Positions 1 through 7,610 of a DNA stretch of 33,316 bases are shown piece by piece. The first letter of the stretch is position 1; each line of letters begins with the position of its first letter. The translations under genes and the position numbers were made by a program. This stretch comes from Thermodesulfobacteriota bacterium (GTDB taxonomy: Bacteria; Desulfobacterota; Thermodesulfobacteria; Thermodesulfobacteriales; Thermodesulfobacteriaceae). Location of the stretch: NCBI GenBank assembly GCA_030578315.1, contig JAUQQL010000021.1, positions 1-33,316 of the forward strand. The letters run 5' to 3'. The notes under the pieces were generated by a model that was not told the DNA's origin, did no database searches, and was given only the letters and a program-made list of their open reading frames with translations.

Positions 1-80
1 AAGTAAGATTTTTAGTAAGTACGAAAAATATTTTGTTGGTTTTTATAGAAAATCAAAAAAAGACTTAACTTTACTTAAAA

Positions 81-88
81 AACTTGAA
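81..88. repeat. Target-site duplication, left copy
   Basis: AACTTGAA lies immediately outside the left inverted end of the IS relic and is repeated exactly at 929-936 just outside the right end. Eight bases is the usual duplication length for IS256-family elements. Confidence 0.8.
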
Positions 89-114
89 GGTAGTGTCAAG
101 TTTTTTGTGTATGG
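89..114 (+). repeat. Left inverted terminal repeat of the IS relic
   Basis: Begins GGTAGTGTCAAG and ends TTGTGTATGG. It matches the reverse complement of 902-928 at both its outer six bases and its inner GTGTATGG block, with a diverged A/T-rich centre and one base difference in length. Confidence 0.8.
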
Positions 115-147
115 AATTGTTCTAAATTTGTATTAATTCTAATTCCC

Positions 148-911
148 TTATCTCTGTATCTTCTTAATCCGCCTCTCCTTATATATTTCATTCATCTCTT
201 CAATCACTAAATACATCACCTTCTCTACTGAAACTTGACCAGGAAACGCCTCTATCACCTTGCTACGTCTCTTCACTTCCTTAAAAAATCTCTCAAGCAC
301 ATTCGTAGTATAAATCATAGCCCTCAACTCCTAAGGATACTTCAAATAACTTGTTAATTTCTCTATCCTTTCCTCCCGCTCCTTAACACATCAGGATAAA
401 CTCTCATCCACCTCCTCTTAAATCCCTCAAATCCCCTTAAAAACTCTTCCTCACTCCTTGTTTTGCACTTTCTCCCTCACCACCTGATACACAAAAACTT
501 AATATCTCCTTGTAACCCTCTTCACTTATATCCATCACCACATATACTACCTCACCAGACACCCCACCTCTCCTTATCTTCAAATAAACTCCATCTACAT
601 AAATTACTGGATACCATACGTCAAACATCCACCTTGATACATAGCTAAGATTAGCTCCTCAAAAGAAAAAAGCATTTCTAAAACTTTTTTCATATCCTCT
701 GAAATCTTCTGAGTGATCAAATCCATAAGCCTTTGCTTTTTGTCCAGAATGTTGCATAATTTCCATTAGAATTGTGTAGAACTTTTACTTCATGTTTCCT
801 CCCTCCTGAGAGTATTTTAAAATCTGTAGTTAGAATGTAGCCCTCAGGAGGGAATTTTATTAAAAATTTCTTAATTTTTCCCATCTTCAAATCCCTTTTC
901 GCCATACACAA
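148..911 (-). pseudogene. Broken IS256-family transposase
   Basis: Fragments of a Mutator-type DDE transposase can be read on the minus strand in different frames. Around 437-660 the text contains YVSRWM and then YPVIYVDGVYLKIRRGG, the block with the first catalytic Asp. Near 370-460 a second frame gives a short stretch containing FKRRWMRVYPDVL. From about 390 to 148 a third frame gives the C-terminal block with IYTTNVLERFFKEVKRR, including the catalytic Glu, ending at TAA (148-150). This last block is broken by an in-frame TAG at about 331-333, exactly where the family reads YPPELR. The central part with the second catalytic Asp is missing. A 64-codon frame at 717-911 next to the right end may be a remnant of the N-terminus, but I cannot match it to the family with confidence. 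Confidence 0.8.
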
Positions 912-928
912 TTTTTTAATATACTACC
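902..928 (-). repeat. Right inverted terminal repeat of the IS relic
   Basis: Reverse complement begins GGTAGTATATTAAAAAA and ends TTGTGTATGG, pairing with the left end at 89-114. It defines the transposase-proximal end of the element. Confidence 0.8.
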
Positions 929-936
929 AACTTGAA
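929..936. repeat. Target-site duplication, right copy
   Basis: AACTTGAA, identical to 81-88, directly outside the right inverted repeat. Confidence 0.8.
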
Positions 937-1011
937 ACCCTCAAGGATGCTTTAAAGTTTTCAATTATAGAAAATCTTATCCAAAAGTTGGTAAAGGTAG
1001 AGAAGATTTAA
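937..1011 (+). pseudogene. Orphaned last 24 codons of the gene interrupted by the IS relic
   Basis: These bases continue the frame of 2-88 once the element and one target duplication are removed, and end at TAA 1009-1011. On their own they have no start codon with a ribosome binding site. The family is not recognised. The 152 bases from 1012 to the carboxylase start hold only a small inverted repeat (CTTATA at 1033-1038 and TATAAG at 1042-1047) and a candidate promoter. Confidence 0.4.
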
Positions 1012-1089
1012 CAGGAGTCTTAAAATAAAGGTCTTATAGATTATAAGGAAGATAAGCTAAATTAATACCATATGGACTTATACAATTAT

Positions 1090-1118
1090 TTGACAATTTA
1101 ATAATTTTATATTAAATT
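1090..1118 (+). promoter_or_regulatory. Candidate promoter for the carboxylase operon
   Basis: A perfect TTGACA (1090-1095) is followed after 17 bases by TAAATT (1113-1118), a weak -10. The ribosome binding site AGGAG (1153-1157) and ATG (1164) follow at a suitable distance. The -35 is convincing, the -10 is not. Confidence 0.35.
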
Positions 1119-1163
1119 ACCATCTTCCGAAAGTTTAAAAAATTTTAAAATTAGGAGACAGTT

Positions 1164-2621
1164 ATGGAGAGAAAAATTAAAAAAGTTTTAATAGCTAATC
1201 GTGGAGTACCTGCAGTAAGAGTAATGCATACTTGTAGAGATAAAAAAATAAAAACTGTGGCTATTTATAGTACTCCGGACCGTTTGGCTTATCATGTATT
1301 TTTAGCTGATGAAGCAGTACACATAGGTGAGGGACCACCTTTAGATTCTTATCTAAATATGGATAAGATAATTGATGTTGCTCTTAAAACTAAATGTGAT
1401 GCTATCCATCCTGGATGGGGATTTTTAGCTGAAAATCCACAATTTGCTGAAAAAGTTGAATCTGCAGGGCTCATATGGGTTGGTCCACCTCCTCAGGTTA
1501 TACGATTAATGGGTGACAAAATAAGAGCTAAAAAAATAGCTCAAAGAGCTAATGTTCCTACCATTCCAGCTTTGTTTAAATTTAACACTATAGAAGATAT
1601 CCGAACTTGGATGAAAGAAGAGGAAATTACTTTCCCTATTATGATAAAAGCAGCTTACGGCGGTGGTGGGAAGGGAATGGTAAAAGTTGAAAGTGAAGAA
1701 GAACTACCCATAGCTTTAGAAAAAGCTCGGTCCGAAGCTAAGAAAGCCTTTGGAGATGAAACTCTTTTGATAGAAAAATATATTGAAAGGGGAAGACATA
1801 TAGAAGTTCAAGTTTGTGCAGATAAACATGGGCATTATATTCACTTTTATGAGAGAGAATGTACTATTCAAAGAAGAAATCAAAAAATCCTGGAAGAAGC
1901 TCCTTCTCCTACTATAGATGACAATCTAAGACAAGAGATTTGTTACACGGCTATAAGGCTTATGAGAGAAATTGGATATCAGTCATTAGGAACTGTGGAA
2001 TTTCTTTTAGACCCAAAAACTAAAAGGTTTTATTTTTTAGAAGTTAATACAAGACTTCAAGTAGAACATGGTATAACAGAACTTATTACTGGAGTAGATT
2101 TAGTGGGTCTCATGTTTGATATTGCAGAGGGTAAACCAATTCCTTTTTTGCAGGAAGATATTTTACCTAACAGACATGCTATAGAAGCCCGGATTAATGC
2201 AGAAGATCCACGAACTTTTAGTCCTTCATTTGGGGCAATCACTCGTTTAGAAATTCCTCAAGGACCTGGAATTAGAATAGCGTCCGGGGTTTACGAGGGT
2301 GCAGATGTGCCACCTTATTACGATTCGCTAATTATGTTAGTTATGGCTGCAGGACCTGATAGAAAGGAGGCTATTAGGGTATTAGATAGAGCTTTAAGTA
2401 GAGGGTTAAGAGTAGAAGGTGTAAAAACTATAGCTCCACTACTTTTAAGTATAATAAGACATCCAGAATTTATAGCAGGAAACTATTCTACCCGATTTAT
2501 AGAGGAACATTATGAGGAACTTTTATCAGCTTTCAGAGAAAAAACTTCAGATGACGAAGCTTTAAAAATAGCTCGTTATATTGCAGAAATTTCGGCTTTG
2601 GGACCCCAAAGCTGGATGTAA
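1164..2621 (+). CDS. pycA: Biotin carboxylase subunit of a two-subunit carboxylase (PycA-like)
   Basis: An ATP-grasp enzyme that carboxylates the biotin on its partner using ATP and bicarbonate; 485 residues, a little longer than AccC/PycA (about 450-470). Visible motifs are the N-terminal fold with ANRG (11-14), the glycine loop GGGGKG (166-171), IQRRNQK (235-241), the FLEVNTRLQVEH block (291-302) with the metal and bicarbonate residues, and GIR (369-371) with the catalytic Arg. Several normally constant places differ: RGE at the N-terminus is RGV, the VEHP that follows the catalytic block is VEHG, and the usual YDSMIxK(L/V) reads YYDSLIML. Catalytic residues appear intact, so activity is likely. 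It is followed 9 bases later by the carboxyltransferase/carrier gene. Pyruvate carboxylase is the best guess; a 2-oxoglutarate or other carboxylase cannot be excluded. Confidence 0.8.
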   Translation: MERKIKKVLIANRGVPAVRVMHTCRDKKIKTVAIYSTPDRLAYHVFLADEAVHIGEGPPLDSYLNMDKIIDVALKTKCDAIHPGWGFLAENPQFAEKVESAGLIWVGPPPQVIRLMGDKIRAKKIAQRANVPTIPALFKFNTIEDIRTWMKEEEITFPIMIKAAYGGGGKGMVKVESEEELPIALEKARSEAKKAFGDETLLIEKYIERGRHIEVQVCADKHGHYIHFYERECTIQRRNQKILEEAPSPTIDDNLRQEICYTAIRLMREIGYQSLGTVEFLLDPKTKRFYFLEVNTRLQVEHGITELITGVDLVGLMFDIAEGKPIPFLQEDILPNRHAIEARINAEDPRTFSPSFGAITRLEIPQGPGIRIASGVYEGADVPPYYDSLIMLVMAAGPDRKEAIRVLDRALSRGLRVEGVKTIAPLLLSIIRHPEFIAGNYSTRFIEEHYEELLSAFREKTSDDEALKIARYIAEISALGPQSWM

Positions 2622-2630
2622 GGAGGGCTT

Positions 2631-4700
2631 ATGAACTACATTTTTGTAAAACCTGGAATGGCTCCAAGAGAAATAGTTAAGAAAGTTAGAGAACTGCCAG
2701 GAGTTTGTTTTGTTTCTGTAGGTATGAGAGATGCCGGCCAGTCGGATTATAAAAATCGTTTAAGAATTTATGACTTAAAAACTTTAGCTCCTTATTACAA
2801 CGAAATGGGACTTTTTGCTGCAGAGTGCCACGGAGGGGCAAGATGGCATGTAGGCATTATGAACAGAAGAGAAAGTCCTTTTGAAGAAATAGCTATTTTA
2901 CGAGAACTCATGCCTAATGTACTTCTTCAGACTTTAATCCGAGAAACTAATATGTGGGGATACCGTCCTTATCCAAAAAATATTATTGAATATGTAGTTG
3001 AAAGAGTCGATATAGATGTTTGGAGGTGTTTTTCTTTTCTAAACGATGTAAGAAATATGAGAACTGTAGCCGAAGTAGTAATGAAAAAAGGTAAACTTTT
3101 TGAACCTGCTATTTCTTATACTGTTGCTCCTTGGTTTGATACTAAATACTATTTAAAAGTAGTTGACGAAATAGTTGCCCTTTGTGGAGGAGTAGATGAA
3201 ATAATTTTTTGTATAAAAGACATGGCAGGAGTAGGAACTGTTAGTTCTATAACTGAACTTATAGATGCTATTAAACAAAAGTATCCAGAACTAGTAATTA
3301 ACTATCATAGACACATAACCGATGGACTTGCTATGCCGGTTTTATTAGCTGCAGCTAAGGCGGGGGCTAAAATTATTGATGTGGAAGAAGATACCTTAGT
3401 AAGATTTTACGGACACTCACCAATTTTAGCTGTAGAAGCCTTATTAAAAGAAAATGGAATCCCTGTTCATTTAAACAGAGAAGCAGCAGAAAAAGCAGTA
3501 GAAAAAGTAAGAGAGTGGATCAGAGATTACGAGTGGGCTGAGTCTCCTTTCAAAGGTTTTGATCATATGGTAACTAAACATAAAATGCCAGGTGGAGCTT
3601 TTCCAAGTTCTTTTGAACAGGCAGAAAAAGGAGGTTTTTTACATCTTATGCCTTATATACTTCAAGTGATGTCTTTTTACAATCAGATTGTTAAATATTT
3701 TGATGTAACACCTGGTTCACAAATTACCTGGGTTACTTGTAGCGGAATTGTTAATCGTTACGCTAAAGAAAGGGGAGAAATAGGAGTTAAGCATATAATA
3801 AATCTTCTTAAAAAGTTTGTAGAAGAAAAAAATCAAGATTTTTCTGCTATGGAACCTCATGAACAAGAAGAGTTACTTCAACTTTTCAAAAATGCTCCTG
3901 GAGATTTTAAAAATCTTTTACTTGGACACTACGGTAAGCTTCCTGTAGGATGGCCTGATGAATGGGTTTACAGAAGTGCCTTTGGAGAAGCTTGGAAAGA
4001 AAAGATAAAAGAACGAAAAGAAGAATCACCTTTAGAATCTATTCCAGATGAGGATCTTTCAATTTTAAGAAGACAGTTAGAAGAAGAACTTGGAAGACCA
4101 GCAACAGAAGAAGAATTTATTCTTTATCTAATGCATCCCAAAGATGCTATAGATTTTATAAAATTTAGAGAAAAGTATGGAATTGCGCCTTTAGTTCTTC
4201 CTACTAAGGTTTGGAGAGAAGGTTTAAAAAGACCAGGAGAAAAAGTTGAATTTGAAATAGACGGAAAGCCTTATTGTATAGAACTTGTTTCAATCAGTTT
4301 AGAAAATGAGGGAATGGTTCATGTAGTGTTAAAAGTTAATAATAAAACTCGTGTATTTGAAGTAGCGACTCCCAGAGCTAAAAAGGTAGAAATAAGAAAA
4401 GCCACCAAATTTAATGAAATTGGAGCACCTATTAAAGGAACTGTTTGGAGAATTGGAAATCCTCAAAGAGGTCCTCTCAAGGTAGGAGATATCGTACATA
4501 AAAACGAAGAAATTGCTAACCTGGAAGCTATGAAGATGGAAAATCCTATTATTTCTCCCTTTGATGCTCAGATTGTAGAAATCTGTGTAAAAGTAAATCA
4601 GTTAGTAGAAGAAGGACAACTTCTTTTTGTTCTTCAACCTATTGAAAATTTAGTTTCAGTTTCCTCTGGAACAATTAAATTAGAAGAAGCTCCATGTTAA
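2631..4700 (+). CDS. pycB: Carboxyltransferase plus biotin carrier subunit (PycB/OadA-like)
   Basis: Moves CO2 from biotin to an acceptor, probably pyruvate to give oxaloacetate. The order is a TIM-barrel carboxyltransferase domain (about 20-310), a conserved PycB/OadA C-terminal region, and a biotinyl domain (about 605-672) with EAMKM (632-636), Lys635 being the expected biotin site. Kept active-site residues include Arg33-Asp34 and Gln37 in RDAGQ, Arg104 in LIRETN, the carbamylated-Lys candidate K196 in CIKDMAG, and metal ligands H226 and H228. RDAHQS has become RDAGQS and PGGQ(Y/F)(S/T)NL has become PGGAFPSS (320-327), a region that normally holds the catalytic Thr/Ser and contacts the biotin. 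The protein is therefore a divergent branch. The start ATG follows AGGAGGGCTT. The gene ends 10 bases from the convergent rluB-type gene with no clear terminator between them. Confidence 0.78.
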   Translation: MNYIFVKPGMAPREIVKKVRELPGVCFVSVGMRDAGQSDYKNRLRIYDLKTLAPYYNEMGLFAAECHGGARWHVGIMNRRESPFEEIAILRELMPNVLLQTLIRETNMWGYRPYPKNIIEYVVERVDIDVWRCFSFLNDVRNMRTVAEVVMKKGKLFEPAISYTVAPWFDTKYYLKVVDEIVALCGGVDEIIFCIKDMAGVGTVSSITELIDAIKQKYPELVINYHRHITDGLAMPVLLAAAKAGAKIIDVEEDTLVRFYGHSPILAVEALLKENGIPVHLNREAAEKAVEKVREWIRDYEWAESPFKGFDHMVTKHKMPGGAFPSSFEQAEKGGFLHLMPYILQVMSFYNQIVKYFDVTPGSQITWVTCSGIVNRYAKERGEIGVKHIINLLKKFVEEKNQDFSAMEPHEQEELLQLFKNAPGDFKNLLLGHYGKLPVGWPDEWVYRSAFGEAWKEKIKERKEESPLESIPDEDLSILRRQLEEELGRPATEEEFILYLMHPKDAIDFIKFREKYGIAPLVLPTKVWREGLKRPGEKVEFEIDGKPYCIELVSISLENEGMVHVVLKVNNKTRVFEVATPRAKKVEIRKATKFNEIGAPIKGTVWRIGNPQRGPLKVGDIVHKNEEIANLEAMKMENPIISPFDAQIVEICVKVNQLVEEGQLLFVLQPIENLVSVSSGTIKLEEAPC

Positions 4701-4710
4701 ACTTTAAAAT

Positions 4711-5445
4711 TTACTTAAGTCTGTTTACAAAAAAGAAAAGTTCTTTTAATTCTTGTGAACTGAGCGGCCTTATTTCTCCAGGTTTTAAGTTTTTTAGTTT
4801 TAAAGGTCCGAATTGAACTCTTAAAAGCTTATGAACTTTGCCTCCTAAGTAAGATATCATTTTTCTTACTTCTCTTTTAACTCCTTCTTTTACTACAACC
4901 TCATAAACCCATTTTTTTTGCTCGTTCTTTATAAGTTCAAATTTAAGAGGTTTTACTAACCGTTTTTCTATACAGAGACCTTGATTTTTTAATTTGTAAA
5001 TTTTTTCGGTTTCCAGTTTAGGAGAAACCCAAACTTGATAAATCCTTATTACCTCATAACGAGGATGTAATAATTTGTTAGCCAAATCTCCATCGTTTGT
5101 AAGTAAAAGAAGCCCTTCACTGTACTTGTCAAGTCTTCCCACAGGAAAAACCTTATAAGGTAATTTTTCTAAAAAACTTTTTATTGTTTTTTTTTCGTGT
5201 GGGTCCCAAAGAGAAGTTAAAAATCCTTTAGGTTTATAAAAAAGATAGTAAACTTTGGGAGGAGGAGTAATAAATTGATTTTTAACACATACCTTATCTT
5301 TAGATAAATCTACTTGATAAGAAAGATCTTTAACTATTTTTCCGTTAACCGAAACTTTGCCTTCAAGAATTAAGTCTCTAGCCTTTCTACGAGAGCAAAC
5401 TCCACAGTAAGCTAAAAATTTACCCAGTCTCATAGTTGTTGCCAT
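4711..5445 (-). CDS. rluB: RsuA/RluB-family rRNA pseudouridine synthase
   Basis: Isomerises specific uridines in ribosomal RNA to pseudouridine. An N-terminal S4 RNA-binding domain (about 5-55, starting RLGKFLAYCGVCSRRKA) precedes the catalytic domain with KPKGFLTS (71-78) and GRLDKYSEGLLLLTNDG, whose Asp106 is the catalytic residue; KREVRKM near residue 190 is the usual late motif. At 244 residues it has the normal length. The ATG at 5445 has GAGGG eight bases upstream; a second ATG four codons in is less well placed. It is last in a minus-strand run with the beta-CASP nuclease, fdhD and pilB-type genes. The choice of RluB over RsuA or RluE rests on general similarity only. Confidence 0.85.
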   Translation of the reverse strand: MATTMRLGKFLAYCGVCSRRKARDLILEGKVSVNGKIVKDLSYQVDLSKDKVCVKNQFITPPPKVYYLFYKPKGFLTSLWDPHEKKTIKSFLEKLPYKVFPVGRLDKYSEGLLLLTNDGDLANKLLHPRYEVIRIYQVWVSPKLETEKIYKLKNQGLCIEKRLVKPLKFELIKNEQKKWVYEVVVKEGVKREVRKMISYLGGKVHKLLRVQFGPLKLKNLKPGEIRPLSSQELKELFFFVNRLK

Positions 5446-5456
5446 TTAAAATACCC

Positions 5457-6854
5457 TCAATATAAAACGATTTCCTCACCTAGGGATGGTATATAGATTT
5501 TGTCTTGCCAGTTATTTTTTTCCTTTAAAATATTTTTAAAAACTTCCATTTTTTCAGGTTCCCCATGAACTAAAAAAATTTTTTGAGGATTTTCAATAGA
5601 GGTTAACCATTCTAAAAGCTCGCTTTGTCCGGCATGGGAAGAAAAACCATTTATAGTATATATCTGAGCTCTGACCGGGATTTCTTCACCAAAAAGTACT
5701 ATTTTTGACGCTCCTTCTATAATTTTTCTTCCTAAAGTTCCTTTAGGTTGGAATCCTACAAAGATTAAACTACACTCTTCTCTCCACAAGTTGTTTTTTA
5801 AGTGATGAAGAATTCTTCCACCGGTTAGTGTTCCGTTTCCAGCTATAATAATAGCTTCTGATTTAATGTGATTAATAGCTTTAGATTCTTCTATGTCTTC
5901 TGTTAAAAAAAGGTTAGGAACTTCAAAAGGGTCTTTTTGTAGAAAAATCTGATAAGTTTCTTCATCGTAAAACTCTGGGTTATCTTTAAAAATTTTGGTA
6001 GCCTTTATAGCCAATGGACTATCTAAAAAAATTTTAACCTTTGGTAAAAGACCAGCTTCAAAAAATTCTCTTAAAACAAAAAGGATCTCTTGAGCCCGTT
6101 CCAAAGCAAAAGTAGGAATAAGAACATTTCCCCCTCTTTTAACTGTCTCCAAAATAGCATTTAAAAATTCCATTTTAGACTCCTCAAAAGACTTGTGATT
6201 TCTATCTGCATAAGTAGTTTCTATAATTACAAAATCAGCTGAAGCTTCAGGTAGTGTAAAATCTCTTACAATAGGTTTATTTTTATTTCCTAAATCTCCA
6301 GAAAACACTATTTTCTTCTTAGTTTTTAAATCCTTAATTTCAACTGAAGCAGAACCTAGGATATGTCCAGCATCTTTAAATACAACTCTTATTTCCTTAT
6401 TTAAAATTAGAGGAACTTCATAAGGAAGGGCAATTTTAAAATAATTAAAACTTTCTAATACATCATACTCGTCATAAAGCGGGGGTAGAGGAGGTTTTAA
6501 ACCTTTTCTTACTGATTTCTTATATAAAGTTTTATAATGTTCTCTCATTACTTTAGAAGCATCAAGAAGCATAATTTTTCCTATTTGAAAAGTAGGTTTG
6601 GTAGCAATAATTTTTCCTTTGAAACCCTTTTTTACTAAACAAGGAACTCTTCCACAGTGGTCTATGTGTGCATGAGTGAGTATCAGATAAGAAACTTCTT
6701 TTACATTACAATAAGTAAGTAAGTAATTCTTTTCATAATCTTCCCCCTGAAATAAACCAAAATCAATTAAAAGAGAAGTATTTCTAATTTTTAAAAGAAA
6801 AGAACTTCCTGTAACTTCTTGGGCGGCTCCATTAAATTTAAGAACAGCTTCCAT
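5457..6854 (-). CDS. Beta-CASP metallo-beta-lactamase-fold ribonuclease
   Basis: A 465-residue protein of the CPSF73/YSH1-like group of bacterial beta-CASP nucleases, which cut or trim RNA with two zinc ions. The N-terminus has GAAQEVTGSS (9-18), and the metal motif HAHIDHCGR spans 61-69. The later motifs are GHILGSA, FSGDLGN, the beta-CASP cap in the middle, SSHAGQSELLEWL with the motif-B/C His, and VHGEPE near the C-terminus. No KH domain precedes it, unlike archaeal aCPSF1, and it lacks the C-terminal domain of RNase J. It lies 11 bases upstream of the pseudouridine synthase and 12 bases downstream of fdhD, so it is probably co-transcribed with both. The exact RNA substrate cannot be told from sequence. 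Confidence 0.88.
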   Translation of the reverse strand: MEAVLKFNGAAQEVTGSSFLLKIRNTSLLIDFGLFQGEDYEKNYLLTYCNVKEVSYLILTHAHIDHCGRVPCLVKKGFKGKIIATKPTFQIGKIMLLDASKVMREHYKTLYKKSVRKGLKPPLPPLYDEYDVLESFNYFKIALPYEVPLILNKEIRVVFKDAGHILGSASVEIKDLKTKKKIVFSGDLGNKNKPIVRDFTLPEASADFVIIETTYADRNHKSFEESKMEFLNAILETVKRGGNVLIPTFALERAQEILFVLREFFEAGLLPKVKIFLDSPLAIKATKIFKDNPEFYDEETYQIFLQKDPFEVPNLFLTEDIEESKAINHIKSEAIIIAGNGTLTGGRILHHLKNNLWREECSLIFVGFQPKGTLGRKIIEGASKIVLFGEEIPVRAQIYTINGFSSHAGQSELLEWLTSIENPQKIFLVHGEPEKMEVFKNILKEKNNWQDKIYIPSLGEEIVLY

Positions 6855-6866
6855 TTTTTCTTCTAT

Positions 6867-7583
6867 CTAAAAGATTACTCTTTTAGGATGTGTATAAAGA
6901 TTAAATCTATTTTCTCTTAAAAAGCCTATTAGAGTAAGTCCATTTTCTTCGGCAAGTTTAACTGCTAAAGAAGTTGGAGCACCTCTGCTTGCAACTAAAG
7001 GAATTCCTTTTTTGACAGCTATTTCAATCATTTCCGAAGAAACTCTACTACTTATAAAAAGCATTTTGTTACTTAAAAGAATTTTATTTAAATAAGCCCA
7101 CCCTAGAATTTTATTCATAACATTGTGACGTCTTATGTCTTCTACTAAAACCCAAATTTTTTCATTATCAGCTAAAGCAGCACTATGAGTACATCCCGTA
7201 ATCTTAAAAAGTTCCGAGGTTTGTAAAAAATTTTTGAAAAGTTCTAAAAGTTTTTTAGACCTTATATTAAATTCTTTTTTTTTACTGGTATCTTCATTTA
7301 ATATTTGGTCAACTTTTATAAGCTCTACTTTAGTTAGTATTTTATCTGAAGTTTCTTTATACTCAAGTTTTTTTAAAAGTGTAGAATTTTCAATAAGATT
7401 TTTACTTATTAAAAAACCTAAAACAAGTTCCTTAATATGGGTTGGTGTTCCAGAAAAACTATAAGTTTTGTTATTTAAATAAATAAAAATTTCTTTTTCC
7501 ACAGCTAAAAAATCCTGTTCTTCAATTTTACCTTTTTCTAAACTATATTTGATTATATTTTTGGAAACTAAAGGATTAGGCAT
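6867..7583 (-). CDS. fdhD: FdhD-like formate dehydrogenase accessory protein lacking the CxxC motif
   Basis: FdhD passes sulfur from the IscS persulfide to the molybdenum or tungsten bis-MGD cofactor of formate dehydrogenase. The family signature is clear: THIKELVLGFLIS (48-60), TGCTHSAAL (129-137), VEDIRRHNVMNKILG (147-161), SSRVSSEM, and LTLIGFLRENRFNLYTHPKR near the end. The E. coli protein carries the sulfur-handling GCGVCG pair (Cys121/Cys124) before TGCTH. Here the corresponding region (about 85-125) is Lys/Glu-rich and has no cysteine, leaving Cys131 in TGCTH as the only obvious candidate. No formate dehydrogenase gene is in the window. It may be a variant that uses only the remaining Cys, or a protein that binds cofactor without transferring sulfur. 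Confidence 0.85.
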   Translation of the reverse strand: MPNPLVSKNIIKYSLEKGKIEEQDFLAVEKEIFIYLNNKTYSFSGTPTHIKELVLGFLISKNLIENSTLLKKLEYKETSDKILTKVELIKVDQILNEDTSKKKEFNIRSKKLLELFKNFLQTSELFKITGCTHSAALADNEKIWVLVEDIRRHNVMNKILGWAYLNKILLSNKMLFISSRVSSEMIEIAVKKGIPLVASRGAPTSLAVKLAEENGLTLIGFLRENRFNLYTHPKRVIF

Positions 7584-7610
7584 TTTAGTAAATTTAGTCT
7601 TTAACTTTGT

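Larger units (their letters stand above)
2..136 (+). pseudogene. 3' part of an unidentified gene, interrupted by the IS relic
   Basis: An open plus-strand frame enters from the left edge (codons start at base 2), runs 29 codons to base 88, then continues into the IS end and stops at TAA 134-136. If the element and one copy of its 8-bp target duplication are removed, the frame joins exactly to bases 937-1011 and gives an uninterrupted, Lys-rich C-terminus of at least 53 residues, ending in VEKI. I do not recognise the protein family. Only the C-terminal end is visible, so function and the damage done by the insertion cannot be judged. That the rebuilt frame stays open in such AT-rich DNA is moderate support that it is a real gene. 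Confidence 0.45.
89..928 (-). mobile_element. Decayed IS256-family insertion sequence
   Basis: An 840-bp element bounded by imperfect inverted repeats (89-114 and 902-928, both reading inward from GGTAGT to GTGTATGG) and flanked by perfect 8-bp direct repeats (81-88 and 929-936). It carries broken pieces of an IS256/Mutator-type transposase on the minus strand. Intact members of the family are about 1.3 kb, so roughly a third of the element has been lost in addition to point damage. It cannot encode a working transposase. The ends are well enough kept that a related intact copy elsewhere in the genome might still recognise them, but this is inference. Confidence 0.85.

Noticed and set aside
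463-648. Plus-strand frame of 61 codons over the IS relic, rich in His, Leu and Ser
   Set aside because: It is antisense to the recognisable transposase block and has low-complexity composition; it is a shadow of the minus-strand text.
717-911. 64-codon minus-strand frame treated as an independent gene
   Set aside because: It starts within the right inverted repeat of the IS relic and most likely derives from the transposase N-terminus; no ribosome binding site or family match.
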